Source of the DNA: an uncultured Spirochaetia bacterium
Lineage (GTDB): Bacteria; Spirochaetota; Brachyspiria; Brachyspirales; Brachyspiraceae
Assembly: GCA_947040495.1 (NCBI GenBank)
Contig: CAMRBQ010000010.1
Coordinates: 1-52,109 of the forward strand
Length of the DNA: 52,109 bases
Direction: 5' to 3'
Shown: piece after piece, positions 1 to 8,007 of the stretch
Position numbering within the stretch: position 1 is the first letter of the stretch
Layout: each line of letters begins with the position of its first letter
Program-made: the position numbers and the translations under genes
Notes under the pieces: model-generated
Told to the model about the DNA's origin: nothing
What the model saw: only the letters and a program-made list of their open reading frames with translations
Databases searched by the model: none

Positions 1-237
1 TCTTATTAAATTATGGTCGAATATTTTTTGTCCTAGTTAGTATAGCCTATCCAATGGATGGAAGATATAGTAACAAAACTTGCCCCAACAGTCAAAAAAC
101 TTTATTTTCTTTCAAGAACAGAATTAGGTATTTATATACTAAGTGACACAGAAGATGGTCTTCATCCTAATAATACAGGTATGAAAAAATGGGCCGATGC
201 TTATTTGAAAATAATAGAAAAAGAAAATATTAATTAA
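1..237 (+). pseudogene. C-terminal remnant of an SGNH/GDSL-type hydrolase
   Basis: The stretch from the ATG at 58 to the TAA at 235-237 encodes about 59 residues ending in DGLHPNNTGMKKWADAYLK. The Asp-x-x-His followed by Pro-Asn is the usual last catalytic block of SGNH/GDSL esterases, in which Asp and His complete the triad. The same frame has stops at 7-9, 34-36 and 43-45, while the preceding residues read sensibly in another frame (VSIAYP just before the switch). It is therefore probably a frameshifted gene whose upstream part lies outside the window. Family assignment rests on one short motif; it could also be a stand-alone fragment. Confidence 0.4.
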
Positions 238-296
238 CTGCTATTAAACTATTTATGCAAATACTATCTAATTATTTGATATGGTCTTTCTTTATA

Positions 297-324
297 TTGT
301 TTTGCCAACTTTCTGGCAAAACAA
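297..324. terminator. perfect 11-bp hairpin, possible terminator
   Basis: Positions 297-307 (TTGTTTTGCCA) pair perfectly with 314-324 across a 6-nt loop. It lies after the hydrolase remnant and before the rpsF promoter, where a terminator is expected. There is no clean U-run after the stem on either strand, so it may be a factor-assisted or weak terminator, or another palindromic site. Confidence 0.35.
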
Positions 325-341
325 AAGTTGCTGATAAAAAT

Positions 342-370
342 TTGACATTTATAGATTAAAACTATATATT
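342..370 (+). promoter_or_regulatory. sigma70-type promoter of rpsF-ssb-rpsR
   Basis: TTGACA at 342-347, a 17-base spacer and TATATT at 365-370. It is placed about 75 bases before the rpsF start and is the best match to a housekeeping promoter upstream of this operon. Confidence 0.65.
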
Positions 371-444
371 GTTTTGTACTAAAAATTTACTAAACTTCGC
401 TCTTTATTTAATTATTTAGGGCTTTGTCCATGGAGTTACACAAT

Positions 445-834
445 ATGAGAGAATATGAAATTCTCGTTATAAGCGAGATAAGCGATGCCTTACATGCAGA
501 GGCAAGGGAGAAAACTAAGGCGATATTAGAGTCTTATAAAGCAGAAATTTTTGATGATCAAGATTTTGGTGTGCATGATTTATCTTATCCTATAAAAAAG
601 GTAAAGCAGGGTAAATTTTTCTTTTATCATTTTAGATTTGATGAGGCTTCTTCTATTGCAACAATAGAAAAAGAGCTTCGTTATGAGCTAAGTATTCTTA
701 GATTCATCATCGTTCGTTTAGATGAGGTCAAAAGAAAAATAGATAGAAGCAATATCAAAAGAGCGAAAAAATTTAAGAGAGAAGAAAGTAAAAGAAGGAT
801 TGAAAATCCTAGTGAAACAAGTAGTAGTGTATAG
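445..834 (+). CDS. rpsF: 30S ribosomal protein S6
   Basis: Small-subunit ribosomal protein S6, which binds 16S rRNA together with S18. The N-terminus MREYEILVI and the later RYELSILRFIIVR block are typical of the family, and the protein ends in a charged tail. A longer reading from a TTG at 424 or the ATG at 430 exists, but GGAG at 432-435 is spaced nine bases from the ATG at 445 and the S6 family begins with this Met, so 445 is chosen (129 residues). It is first in the rpsF-ssb-rpsR operon, the common bacterial arrangement, and is preceded by a good promoter at 342-370. Confidence 0.93.
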   Translation: MREYEILVISEISDALHAEAREKTKAILESYKAEIFDDQDFGVHDLSYPIKKVKQGKFFFYHFRFDEASSIATIEKELRYELSILRFIIVRLDEVKRKIDRSNIKRAKKFKREESKRRIENPSETSSSV

Positions 835-891
835 ACCCATTAATTAGGGGCATAGATAATTTTATTATGAAGTAAAAAAGGAAGGTTTTGT

Positions 892-1365
892 ATGGCTACT
901 GATTTGAATAGTGTTTCTTTAATAGGTCGACTTACTGCTGACCCACAATTGCAATATATCGCTCAATCTGGAATGGCTATTGCTACTTTTTCTATAGCAA
1001 GTAATTATTATATGGCAAACAAAGGTGATGAGGTCAACTATTTTGAAATAACAGCATTTGGTAAACAGGCTGAAACTATAAATACTTATTTGAAGAAAGG
1101 CAAACAGATAGCAGTCTATGGAACATTACGTCAAGAGAGATGGCAAGATAAAGAAACAGGAGCAAATCGTAGTAAGATAAAAATCATACTTAAAGAAATG
1201 CAGATGCTCGGTGGAGCTCAGTCTGGTTCTGCTGTCCCAGTAGATAATACAGAATATAGTAGTAGACCAGCTGATACAAATGCTTCTATGAATCAAAATA
1301 AAATGCCAACTGAATCATCTATCGATATGAATACATTTGATGATGATGATGATGTTCCATTTTAA
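892..1365 (+). CDS. ssb: single-stranded DNA-binding protein
   Basis: SSB coats single-stranded DNA in replication, repair and recombination. The first roughly 105 residues form the OB fold (NSVSLIGRLTADPQLQY at the start, then the FEITAFGKQAE and GTLRQERWQD strands). A low-complexity linker rich in Ser, Asn and Thr follows, and the protein ends in the acidic tip DDDDDVPF that recruits partner proteins. A strong AGGAAGG ribosome binding site precedes the ATG. The length (157 residues) is normal. It sits between rpsF and rpsR, so it is co-transcribed with ribosomal proteins as in many bacteria. Confidence 0.95.
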   Translation: MATDLNSVSLIGRLTADPQLQYIAQSGMAIATFSIASNYYMANKGDEVNYFEITAFGKQAETINTYLKKGKQIAVYGTLRQERWQDKETGANRSKIKIILKEMQMLGGAQSGSAVPVDNTEYSSRPADTNASMNQNKMPTESSIDMNTFDDDDDVPF

Positions 1366-1410
1366 ACATTAATTAAAAACAATATATTTAAATATATACG
1401 GAGAATTTTT

Positions 1411-1764
1411 ATGGATACTAATGAAAGTCAAGTTAAAAAACCTGCAGAAAATGCACCAGCTGAAGATACACAGCCAAAAAGATATAATACTGAAAGAAGA
1501 GATAGACCCAATACAGATGATAATAGAAGTATGGGTAGAGAGAAAAAGAGATATTTTAGAAAAAAGGTTTGTTATTTTTGTAAGAATGGCATCGATGTTA
1601 TTGACTACAAAGATGTGAAATTATTGAGAAGATATATGAAGGAAAGTGGGAAGATAATCCCAAAAAGACTTAATGGTTCATGTTCTAAGCATCAAAGGGT
1701 GCTTGCAAAAGCTATAAAGAGATCACGTAATATCGCTTTATTGCCTTTTGAAACGAAGTATTAG
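1411..1764 (+). CDS. rpsR: 30S ribosomal protein S18
   Basis: Ribosomal protein S18, partner of S6. The conserved core occupies the last 70 residues: [18 protein letters not shown], then the basic block [13 protein letters not shown] and LLPFETKY at the end. Two cysteines in CYFC near residue 51 plus Cys and His in GSCSKH form a possible zinc site, so this is the cysteine-containing S18 type. The N-terminal 45 residues are a charged, poorly conserved extension that makes it longer than the usual 75-90 residues. GGAG precedes the ATG. In many bacteria rplI follows; here the next gene is flaA with its own promoter. Confidence 0.95.
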   Translation: MDTNESQVKKPAENAPAEDTQPKRYNTERRDRPNTDDNRSMGREKKRYFRKKVCYFCKNGIDVIDYKDVKLLRRYMKESGKIIPKRLNGSCSKHQRVLAKAIKRSRNIALLPFETKY

Positions 1765-1835
1765 ATATTGTTTATACCTTTATTGTTAATGAGCGCAAAA
1801 TATTTGTAAGTTGGTATAAAATTTACTAATAATCC

Positions 1836-1864
1836 TTGACAAATCAGAAAAATTGGTATACATT
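1836..1864 (+). promoter_or_regulatory. sigma70-type promoter of flaA
   Basis: TTGACA at 1836-1841, a 17-base spacer and TACATT at 1859-1864 (TATACA at 1857-1862 with a 15-base spacer is an alternative). It lies about 58 bases before the flaA ATG. The perfect -35 element suggests vegetative expression of the sheath protein rather than a flagellar sigma factor. Confidence 0.6.
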
Positions 1865-1921
1865 AAATAAATGTAATGGTAGTAAAGTTTAAATAAAAAA
1901 TAATGACGAGGAGTGTTATCT

Positions 1922-2884
1922 ATGAAAAAAATAAGCATGATGCTTGCATTTGTACTTGCTATAGCATCAACATCTTTTGCTCTTACAAGTGAAACCCTTA
2001 TTGATTTTAGTATTATTGGGGATGAGGCTGCTATGGCAGATCCAGAGGGAGACACTAATACTGTTTTAAAACTTAGTGATTTCTATACAGATAATTGGCT
2101 AGTGTCGCTTAATAGTTCAGCTGATACTATTGTAAATCAGACACTTTCATATGTCACAAATGCAGAGAGTATAAAAGGTAATAATGGTCTTTGGGGAGAT
2201 GCCCCTGTTAAAGTTATGGGTATAAGAGCACATTATCCATTAGAAGATTGGAATAGTTATGCACAGGTTACACCTCCTTATGCTATCGAAATATATGGTG
2301 GTGATGATGGTAAAAAATTTACAGCTGGTAAAGGTGTAATACAGAATGTTCAGACTATTAAATCTATTAGTTCATGGGTTTATGGTAGAAATTTTCTTGT
2401 TATGTATTATATAAATCTAGCTAATCAGGATGGAATGGTTACATCATATCCTATGGGCTATACATACTTCAGTGGTTGGAGAGAACTTACTTGGGATAAT
2501 TCAAGTTACATAGCTACTGCTCAAAAAAGAGCTTTAAAAAGAGAACCTATGTATCCTCGTCTTATACCATCAATAAGACTTGATTCTCTTTTGTTTTATA
2601 GAACAAAAGACACTCTTGGTGGAAACTTCATTACTTATGTTAAAGATATTACAGTTGAATATGAGGCAGCCTATGTTGAGTTGGAAGAAGATATTAATGA
2701 TGAAGGTACATGGCATATACTTGAAACAGAGCAAGAGAGAAAAAGATCTCTTGATAAAAAACGTTTAGAAGAAATACAAGAACTTCGTGAAATAGAAAAA
2801 CTTAGAACACAAAATACTGCTGCTGGAGATGATACTGCTGCTGGAGATGATACTGCTGCTGGAGATGATACTGCTGCTCAGTAG
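1922..2884 (+). CDS. flaA: periplasmic flagellar filament sheath protein FlaA
   Basis: FlaA forms the outer sheath of the periplasmic flagellar filament in spirochaetes and is exported by the Sec route. A signal peptide is clear (MKKISMMLAFVLAIASTSFA, cleavage after residue 20). The mature part shows FlaA-type blocks such as DNWLVSLN, VMGIRAHYPLEDWN, RNFLVMYYINL and YFSGWRELTWDN, as I know them from Brachyspira and Treponema FlaA. The C-terminal 60 residues are a charged helix rich in Glu, Lys and Arg, followed by three and a half copies of a six-residue repeat. The start is the ATG at 1922 because GAGGAG sits at 1908-1913; an upstream GTG at 1913 overlaps that site. It is monocistronic, with its own promoter and a strong terminator. 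Confidence 0.9.
   Translation: MKKISMMLAFVLAIASTSFALTSETLIDFSIIGDEAAMADPEGDTNTVLKLSDFYTDNWLVSLNSSADTIVNQTLSYVTNAESIKGNNGLWGDAPVKVMGIRAHYPLEDWNSYAQVTPPYAIEIYGGDDGKKFTAGKGVIQNVQTIKSISSWVYGRNFLVMYYINLANQDGMVTSYPMGYTYFSGWRELTWDNSSYIATAQKRALKREPMYPRLIPSIRLDSLLFYRTKDTLGGNFITYVKDITVEYEAAYVELEEDINDEGTWHILETEQERKRSLDKKRLEEIQELREIEKLRTQNTAAGDDTAAGDDTAAGDDTAAQ
2816..2878 (+). repeat. 18-bp tandem repeat in the flaA 3' end
   Basis: Three identical copies of ACTGCTGCTGGAGATGAT (2816-2833, 2834-2851, 2852-2869) plus a half copy to 2878. The unit is in frame and adds Thr-Ala-Ala-Gly-Asp-Asp per copy to the FlaA C-terminus. Exact identity of the copies implies recent slippage or expansion, so copy number may vary between strains. 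Confidence 0.9.
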
Positions 2885-2934
2885 TAATTAAATAAAAAAT
2901 ACTTTATTGTAGTTGTAAATCTACAATATATTTC

Positions 2935-2976
2935 AAGGGACGGTAATAATAATGTTTTTATTATCGTTCCTTTTTT
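2935..2976 (+). terminator. rho-independent terminator of flaA
   Basis: Positions 2935-2949 pair with 2958-2972 (15 pairs, two of them G-U) across an 8-base loop, and the right arm runs into six T residues at 2971-2976. It lies 50 bases after the flaA stop. The next gene starts only 12 bases beyond the T-run. Confidence 0.85.
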
Positions 2977-2988
2977 AATACTTTTAAT

Positions 2989-4200
2989 ATGAAAATAGAT
3001 AAATATATTGATAATACTTTGTTTGAAAATATAAAACAAGAGGTAATATCAAGTGGATTGATTGTTTCTATATGTGATACAAATGGATTATTTCTAAAAT
3101 ATAATAATTATCAAACAACATTTTGTAAAAAGTGTGAAGAGAGTAATATTTGCCCTCAATGTGCTCGTGAAAATATATTTGCAATAGAAGAATCTATGAG
3201 ATTTGGAGAGGTCTATATAATGAACTCTCATACCTCTTTAATATTTCTTGCTTTGCCTATAATGATAAATCAAGAGGTTATAGGGGGCTTGCTTACAACA
3301 AGAATTATGCCCTATGAAAGTAGGGAGTTATTTGAAGATGAAAAATATATTTTAGAGAAATCTATTCCTATAATTAATAGTGAACAGTTAAATAAGATAA
3401 GAGATAATTTATTTGGTATAGCTATTAAATTTAATCTTGTAAATGAAAGCTATTTCAAGAGAAAAAAAGATATTAATATACATGAGTCTAATATCGCAAA
3501 TGTTATACACAAAAAAAAAGATAATCTTATTAATAATAAATATATCCTTTATCATTATAGAGAGAAAGAATTAATATCTAAGATACAATCTGGGGATAAA
3601 CGTGCTGCTGTAAATATATTAAATGAAATGCTTGTTCGGGTGTATTCTGATCCAAATGAAAAATTCGAAATAATTAAAGTGTATGTAACAGAGCTACTTG
3701 TTATAATTTCAAGGGCTGCGATTGAAGGTGGTACTTCCAGTGATAGACTTTGGGGGATGAATTATTCTTTTCTCTATGAGCTTGGAAGTGTTGATAATCA
3801 AGTAGAGCTTACACATTGGCTTGTAAGAGTATTAGAAAATTATATAGACGAAGTATCAAAAACAAAATATGTAAAAAATAGAATGAAATCTATTATTGAT
3901 TATATATATGAAAATTATAAAAATAATATTAGGCTTGAAGAAATATCATTTAAGGCTAATCTTTCGGCCTCTCATTTTGCGCATGAATTTAAGAGGGAAA
4001 CTGGCATGAGTTTTATTTCTTTTGTAAATGATATAAAATTAAAAAAATCTACAGAACTACTTATGTCTACAAATCTATCGATTATTCAAATAGCTATTGA
4101 ACTAGGTTTTTCAGATCAAAGTTATTTTATTAGAAAGTTTAAGTCAAAATATGGTGTCACTCCATTTGAATATAAAAAAATATCAAAAAGGAAGATATAG
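2989..4200 (+). CDS. AraC-family regulator with PocR sensory domain
   Basis: Predicted transcriptional activator. Residues about 8-170 look like a PocR-type sensory domain (LFENIKQEVISSGLIVSICD, then the cysteine cluster C46-x2-C49-x5-C55-x2-C58, and MNSHTSLIFLALPIMI). Residues about 300-400 carry the two helix-turn-helix motifs of AraC regulators (LEEISFKANLSASHFAHEF and IIQIAIELGFSDQSYFIRKF, ending GVTPFEY). The known PocR regulator controls propanediol and cobalamin genes; the ligand here is unknown. The cysteines could bind a metal or sense redox state. No Shine-Dalgarno site is visible before the ATG, which follows closely after the flaA terminator, so promoter and translation signals are unclear. 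It is followed after two bases by a hydrolase gene, suggesting an operon. Confidence 0.8.
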   Translation: MKIDKYIDNTLFENIKQEVISSGLIVSICDTNGLFLKYNNYQTTFCKKCEESNICPQCARENIFAIEESMRFGEVYIMNSHTSLIFLALPIMINQEVIGGLLTTRIMPYESRELFEDEKYILEKSIPIINSEQLNKIRDNLFGIAIKFNLVNESYFKRKKDINIHESNIANVIHKKKDNLINNKYILYHYREKELISKIQSGDKRAAVNILNEMLVRVYSDPNEKFEIIKVYVTELLVIISRAAIEGGTSSDRLWGMNYSFLYELGSVDNQVELTHWLVRVLENYIDEVSKTKYVKNRMKSIIDYIYENYKNNIRLEEISFKANLSASHFAHEFKRETGMSFISFVNDIKLKKSTELLMSTNLSIIQIAIELGFSDQSYFIRKFKSKYGVTPFEYKKISKRKI

Positions 4201-4202
4201 TT

Positions 4203-4769
4203 ATGAAATTTAAAAGGCTTTCAGAACAAAGGGATAAAACAGTATTTGTTGCTGTTGATTTACAAACTAGACTTTTACCTGCCATGTTTAATGAAGATAT
4301 GGTTATAAAAAATGCGAATATATTAATTGAGGCGAGTAGAGTACTTAATATACCTTTAATTGTTACTGAGCAATATCCTAAAGGGCTTGGCTCTACAGAT
4401 GAGAGGATTATTCTAACCGATTCTACAGGTATAGTTGAAAAAATAGAATTTAGTGTTTTTCAATCGGAAAATTTTTGTAGAGAAATAAAAAAATATGATG
4501 ATAGAAATATCATTGTTTTTTTTGGTATAGAGACGCATGTTTGTATGTACCAGAGTATCTTGGATGCTAAGTTTAATGATGATAAAAAATATGATGTTTA
4601 TCTTATAGGCGATGCTTGCTCATCTAGGAAAGAAAAAAATCATAATAATGCTATAAGGCGAATGGATAAAATTGGTATAAATATTGAAAATACAGAGATG
4701 TTATTATTTCAATTTTTGGGTAAAGCGGGTGGCGATGAATTTAAGAAAATCAGCAGCCTTATAAAATAA
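4203..4769 (+). CDS. isochorismatase-family cysteine hydrolase
   Basis: A 188-residue alpha/beta hydrolase of the isochorismatase/nicotinamidase superfamily. The catalytic triad can be placed: Asp19 in VAVDLQ, Lys80 in IVEKIEFS and Cys114 in GIETHVCM, which is the family's nucleophile motif. The substrate cannot be told from the sequence; relatives act on isochorismate, nicotinamide, N-carbamoyl compounds or other amides, and many are uncharacterised. The ATG begins two bases after the stop of the PocR/AraC regulator, so the two are almost certainly translationally coupled and the hydrolase may be a target of, or part of the same response as, that regulator. Confidence 0.82.
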   Translation: MKFKRLSEQRDKTVFVAVDLQTRLLPAMFNEDMVIKNANILIEASRVLNIPLIVTEQYPKGLGSTDERIILTDSTGIVEKIEFSVFQSENFCREIKKYDDRNIIVFFGIETHVCMYQSILDAKFNDDKKYDVYLIGDACSSRKEKNHNNAIRRMDKIGINIENTEMLLFQFLGKAGGDEFKKISSLIK

Positions 4770-4796
4770 GTTTTTTAAATTAGGGTATTTGTTATT

Positions 4797-5957
4797 ATGA
4801 AACCAAATTCAATACTTTCAGCAAAAATATTAGTAGTCGATTGTAATCTTGATTATTGTAAATATCTACAAATGGTTTTTATTCAGAGAAGTTATTTAAC
4901 CTATATCGCTTCATCATTGGAAGAGGCATTAATACTTACTCATGATAAAATTCCAGATTGTGTAATAATAGATTATAATATGCCTTATAATGGTGCTCAT
5001 GTTTTTGCTCAAAAATTAAAAAGTGATAAGCTTTTACAAAATACACCCATTATATTTTTAACATCGCTTAATGTAAAAGAAGTATATATCGATGCTCTTG
5101 AAAATGGTGCTGATGATTATCTTGCCAAATCTGTAGACCTTGATGTTTTATTTGTAAAGATTGATAGTCTTTTAAGGCATAAATATACGGTTGAAAGCAA
5201 TAGAGATTATATGGATAAGATAAAACTTGATATACAATATGCGGCTCGTGTACAGAAGGCTATTTTAAATAAGGAGCATGCAAATCCAAAAAATAGTATT
5301 ATAGTCCCTTTTGCTAAGCCTGCGGGCGAGGTTTCTGGAGATTACTACGATGTAGAAAGGATAGATGAAAATAATTATGCTATAATACTCGCCGATGTCG
5401 CGGGGCATGGTGTTGCTGCGAGCATGCTTACTATACTCATAAAATCTTTTTTTGATTTAAATATCACCGATGAAAATAATAATATATTAAGCCCTAGTAG
5501 TTTTATCACCAAATTAAATATGTTTTTTGTATCTGAACGTTTTGAAGCGGGGTTTTTCTCCACTGTATTTTATGCTATATATAATGACAAGACTGGGGAT
5601 ATGGATTATTCTATGGCGGGTTGTCCAATACCATTTTTATATTCAAAAAAAGATAATAAAATTTTATTTTTAGAGGGTGATGGACCATTGATTGGGATGA
5701 CAGATGAGGCTAGTTTTGAAGATAAAAAAATAAAAATTGAAACTGGCGATATATTCCTTACATTTACAGATGGTGCTTATGAAATATTTGATGAAGAGCA
5801 TCAGATACTTGGGGAAGATAGATTTGAAGCGTTGTTTGTTTCATTGTTAAATCATGATATAGATGATATACCTATAGAAATTGAAAAATATTTATTAGAG
5901 TATTCAAATAATAATATCACAGATGATTTGACGATGGTCGCTATGAAGCGTATTTAA
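4797..5957 (+). CDS. response regulator with SpoIIE/RsbU-type PP2C phosphatase domain
   Basis: Two-domain signalling protein. Residues 8-125 are a receiver: acidic Asp15, phosphoacceptor Asp59 in VIIDYNMP, Thr89 in FLTS and Lys111 in DYLAKS. Residues about 185-386 are a PP2C-type serine phosphatase of the SpoIIE/RsbU group, with GEVSGDYYDV, the metal-site block LADVAGHGVAASM and DDLTMVAM at the end. Such proteins usually dephosphorylate an anti-sigma-factor antagonist in partner-switching pathways, with activity set by phosphorylation of the receiver. No partner kinase or antagonist is adjacent. It follows the hydrolase by 27 bases with no visible terminator, so it probably belongs to the same transcript. 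Confidence 0.88.
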   Translation: MKPNSILSAKILVVDCNLDYCKYLQMVFIQRSYLTYIASSLEEALILTHDKIPDCVIIDYNMPYNGAHVFAQKLKSDKLLQNTPIIFLTSLNVKEVYIDALENGADDYLAKSVDLDVLFVKIDSLLRHKYTVESNRDYMDKIKLDIQYAARVQKAILNKEHANPKNSIIVPFAKPAGEVSGDYYDVERIDENNYAIILADVAGHGVAASMLTILIKSFFDLNITDENNNILSPSSFITKLNMFFVSERFEAGFFSTVFYAIYNDKTGDMDYSMAGCPIPFLYSKKDNKILFLEGDGPLIGMTDEASFEDKKIKIETGDIFLTFTDGAYEIFDEEHQILGEDRFEALFVSLLNHDIDDIPIEIEKYLLEYSNNNITDDLTMVAMKRI

Positions 5958-5982
5958 TTTTTATTTTATGTTGAAAATAATA

Positions 5983-6011
5983 TTGACCTAATAATTATAA
6001 TATGCTATTTT
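5983..6011 (+). promoter_or_regulatory. possible promoter of the lipoprotein gene
   Basis: TTGACC at 5983-5988, 17-base spacer, TATTTT at 6006-6011, ending 32 bases before the ATG at 6044. The -10 element is weak. Confidence 0.4.
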
Positions 6012-6043
6012 GTTTATATAATATTTTGGAGTAAATAAAACAG

Positions 6044-6589
6044 ATGAAAAAATACATGATACTAACTATTTCAATAGCCATAATTTTATCCATCTTGCTT
6101 ATAGGATGTTCTTCTACTGATGGATCGATTTATGCGATGGTTCAAAGATATAATAAATTTCTTTCTATATTGCCTGATGATTTAAAAGATGCATTTGATA
6201 TAGATTCAAAAGAATATTCTGATATGTACTTAGATTGGCAAGAAGAAAGTCAAGTATGGATAGATGAAATTATTATTAAAGAGTCAAGTGGTACAAATAT
6301 GATATCGTCTAAGTTTCTGCCCGATACAAAAGAATATGCTATTGGTATGCTTACAAATAGATTTTATGAAAGGGGCAATCCAAATGATTTAATGCTTAAA
6401 GTTTATAGTCATACTACTTCTCTAGGCAAGAGCATTGCGGAGCTAGAAAAAAGTGATGAGGCTTTTTCAAATAAGCTACATTCTCTCAAAGTTGATGAAG
6501 CTATAGTAAACTTTAATAATGAAGAAACAGCGTTTTATTATCTTTGGAATTATGCTATTATGCTTGAACGCCCAAGACGTTTTCAATAA
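6044..6589 (+). CDS. putative lipoprotein of unknown function
   Basis: 181 residues beginning with a lipoprotein signal: a long hydrophobic segment and the lipobox LIGC with the lipidated Cys at residue 22, followed by SSTDGS. The mature part is mostly predicted helical and acidic (LPDDLKDAF, WQEESQVWIDEI) with no family I recognise. GGAG lies 12 bases before the ATG. The last 32 bases overlap the end of the convergent sugar-kinase gene at 6558. Probably anchored to the inner or outer membrane facing the periplasm. Confidence 0.65.
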   Translation: MKKYMILTISIAIILSILLIGCSSTDGSIYAMVQRYNKFLSILPDDLKDAFDIDSKEYSDMYLDWQEESQVWIDEIIIKESSGTNMISSKFLPDTKEYAIGMLTNRFYERGNPNDLMLKVYSHTTSLGKSIAELEKSDEAFSNKLHSLKVDEAIVNFNNEETAFYYLWNYAIMLERPRRFQ

Positions 6590-7475
6590 CAGCATCTACA
6601 TCATAAGTTCCTGTTCCACCACTGACCTGTATCATTTCTTCAGCTACTGCTAAGGCAAATTTCAGTGTTTTTTGTTCATCGATGCCTTTGTATAATGCAT
6701 AGCTTAGAGCAGCAGTAAAGCTGTCGCCTGCCCCAACTGTATCAATTACTTTTACATCATTAGAAGGCTCTTCAAAAAAGCCATTATCTGATAAAAGGCA
6801 TGCTCCTTTTTTTCCAAGTGTTAAAAATATATATGGTATATCAAAAGATGTTCTTATTTTTTCCATTAGCAATTTATTATTTTCAATGTTTATATCGGGA
6901 TAAAATAAATTTTTTATACATTCTAGCTCATCATCATTTATTTTTAGTACATTAATATAGTTTAATACTTTCTCTATTTTATCTTTTGTATAATAATCTT
7001 TGCGTATAGTGATATCAAATACTCTAATCTTTGGATTTGTTTTTTCCATTATTTTTTTAAATGTGTTATAAGAGCATTCATTTCTTAGACAAAGTATATT
7101 GCAATAAATCATATCATAGCTGTTTTTTTCGATGACAGTATTTATATCATCAGTATATTCAATATTATCCCAAGCAACATTTTTATGTATAATATAGTCT
7201 GGTACTTTTGTCTTTTCATCCAGAAATACGGTGGCTTTTCCAGTTTCAAATTTATCATGCCTCTGTATTAAAGATGTATCTATAAGTTCTTTTTGTGCGA
7301 ATGCTATAGCCTTATTTCCAAAATCATCTTTTCCTACAGATGATATAATGCTTACAGATTTTTTAAGCCTTGCTATACGTGAAAGCTGTAGAGAATAATT
7401 AAATGGGGCACCGCCTATAATAGCATTTCCATTATAAATATCATATAAAATTTCACCAAATACCAGTACTTTCAT
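6558..7475 (-). CDS. PfkB-family carbohydrate kinase (fructokinase-like)
   Basis: A 305-residue sugar kinase of the ribokinase/PfkB family. The N-terminus MKVLVFGEILYDIYNG and the glycine pair IIGGAPFNYS match the sugar-binding region, and DTVGAGDSFTAALSYAL near residue 245 is the second PfkB signature with the catalytic Asp and anion hole. The short spacing of the N-terminal motif resembles fructokinases, but the sugar is not certain. It is the downstream partner of a small membrane protein (nine bases between them) and converges on the lipoprotein gene, overlapping its end by 32 bases. Confidence 0.8.
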   Translation of the reverse strand: MKVLVFGEILYDIYNGNAIIGGAPFNYSLQLSRIARLKKSVSIISSVGKDDFGNKAIAFAQKELIDTSLIQRHDKFETGKATVFLDEKTKVPDYIIHKNVAWDNIEYTDDINTVIEKNSYDMIYCNILCLRNECSYNTFKKIMEKTNPKIRVFDITIRKDYYTKDKIEKVLNYINVLKINDDELECIKNLFYPDINIENNKLLMEKIRTSFDIPYIFLTLGKKGACLLSDNGFFEEPSNDVKVIDTVGAGDSFTAALSYALYKGIDEQKTLKFALAVAEEMIQVSGGTGTYDVDAVIENVLGVQA

Positions 7476-7484
7476 AATTTCCCC

Positions 7485-7931
7485 TTATATATTTACATCC
7501 AAAGGATTATATAATATTGTTAGCATAATAGCATGTAATATATATGATATTGTCATTCTAATTATACCAAATATAAATAATGATTTTGGATAATTACTTT
7601 CAATAAAAACAAATCTAATTTTTATTATTGATGCAAAGATTAATATAAAAAATATAAAAGTAAATGATTTTCTAATTCCATAAAAAGGTATTGCCCAATA
7701 CACTAGAATATAAAAAAATGTCACTATAGCTACTTCTAATAAAATGAATATTTCATCAAATATAACTTTGTAGCGTCTTGAATCCCAAATTTTAACCGAT
7801 GGTAAAATCATCCTTTCATAATAAAATTTTTTCACAGGGCTACTATATAAAAATAATTTATCTATAATAAATCGCAGTAAGTATATTATAATACATATTC
7901 TTATATATTGTATTAGCGAAAAATAAATCAT
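7485..7931 (-). CDS. small integral membrane protein of unknown function
   Basis: 148 residues with about four hydrophobic segments (around 8-28, 62-82, 90-108 and 118-140), separated by short basic loops (RRYKVIFDE, KIRFVFIESNYPK). I recognise no family. It ends nine bases before the PfkB kinase, so the pair is probably co-transcribed, though no functional link is evident. Confidence 0.6.
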   Translation of the reverse strand: MIYFSLIQYIRICIIIYLLRFIIDKLFLYSSPVKKFYYERMILPSVKIWDSRRYKVIFDEIFILLEVAIVTFFYILVYWAIPFYGIRKSFTFIFFILIFASIIKIRFVFIESNYPKSLFIFGIIRMTISYILHAIMLTILYNPLDVNI

Positions 7932-8007
7932 ATTAAACTATCTCAGACATTTTGCATAACATATATAATTAAGTATATATTTAAATTAATAAATAATCAA
8001 ATATAGT

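Noticed and set aside
371..444. S6-S18 autoregulatory leader structure
   Set aside because: Only a four-pair hairpin could be drawn, and the expected conserved loop was not evident.
1421..1618. Alternative 65-codon frame inside rpsR
   Set aside because: It is a shadow frame of a conserved ribosomal protein gene with no initiation signal.
2816..2878. CRISPR-like repeats
   Set aside because: The 18-bp units are directly adjacent without spacers and are codon-aligned within flaA.
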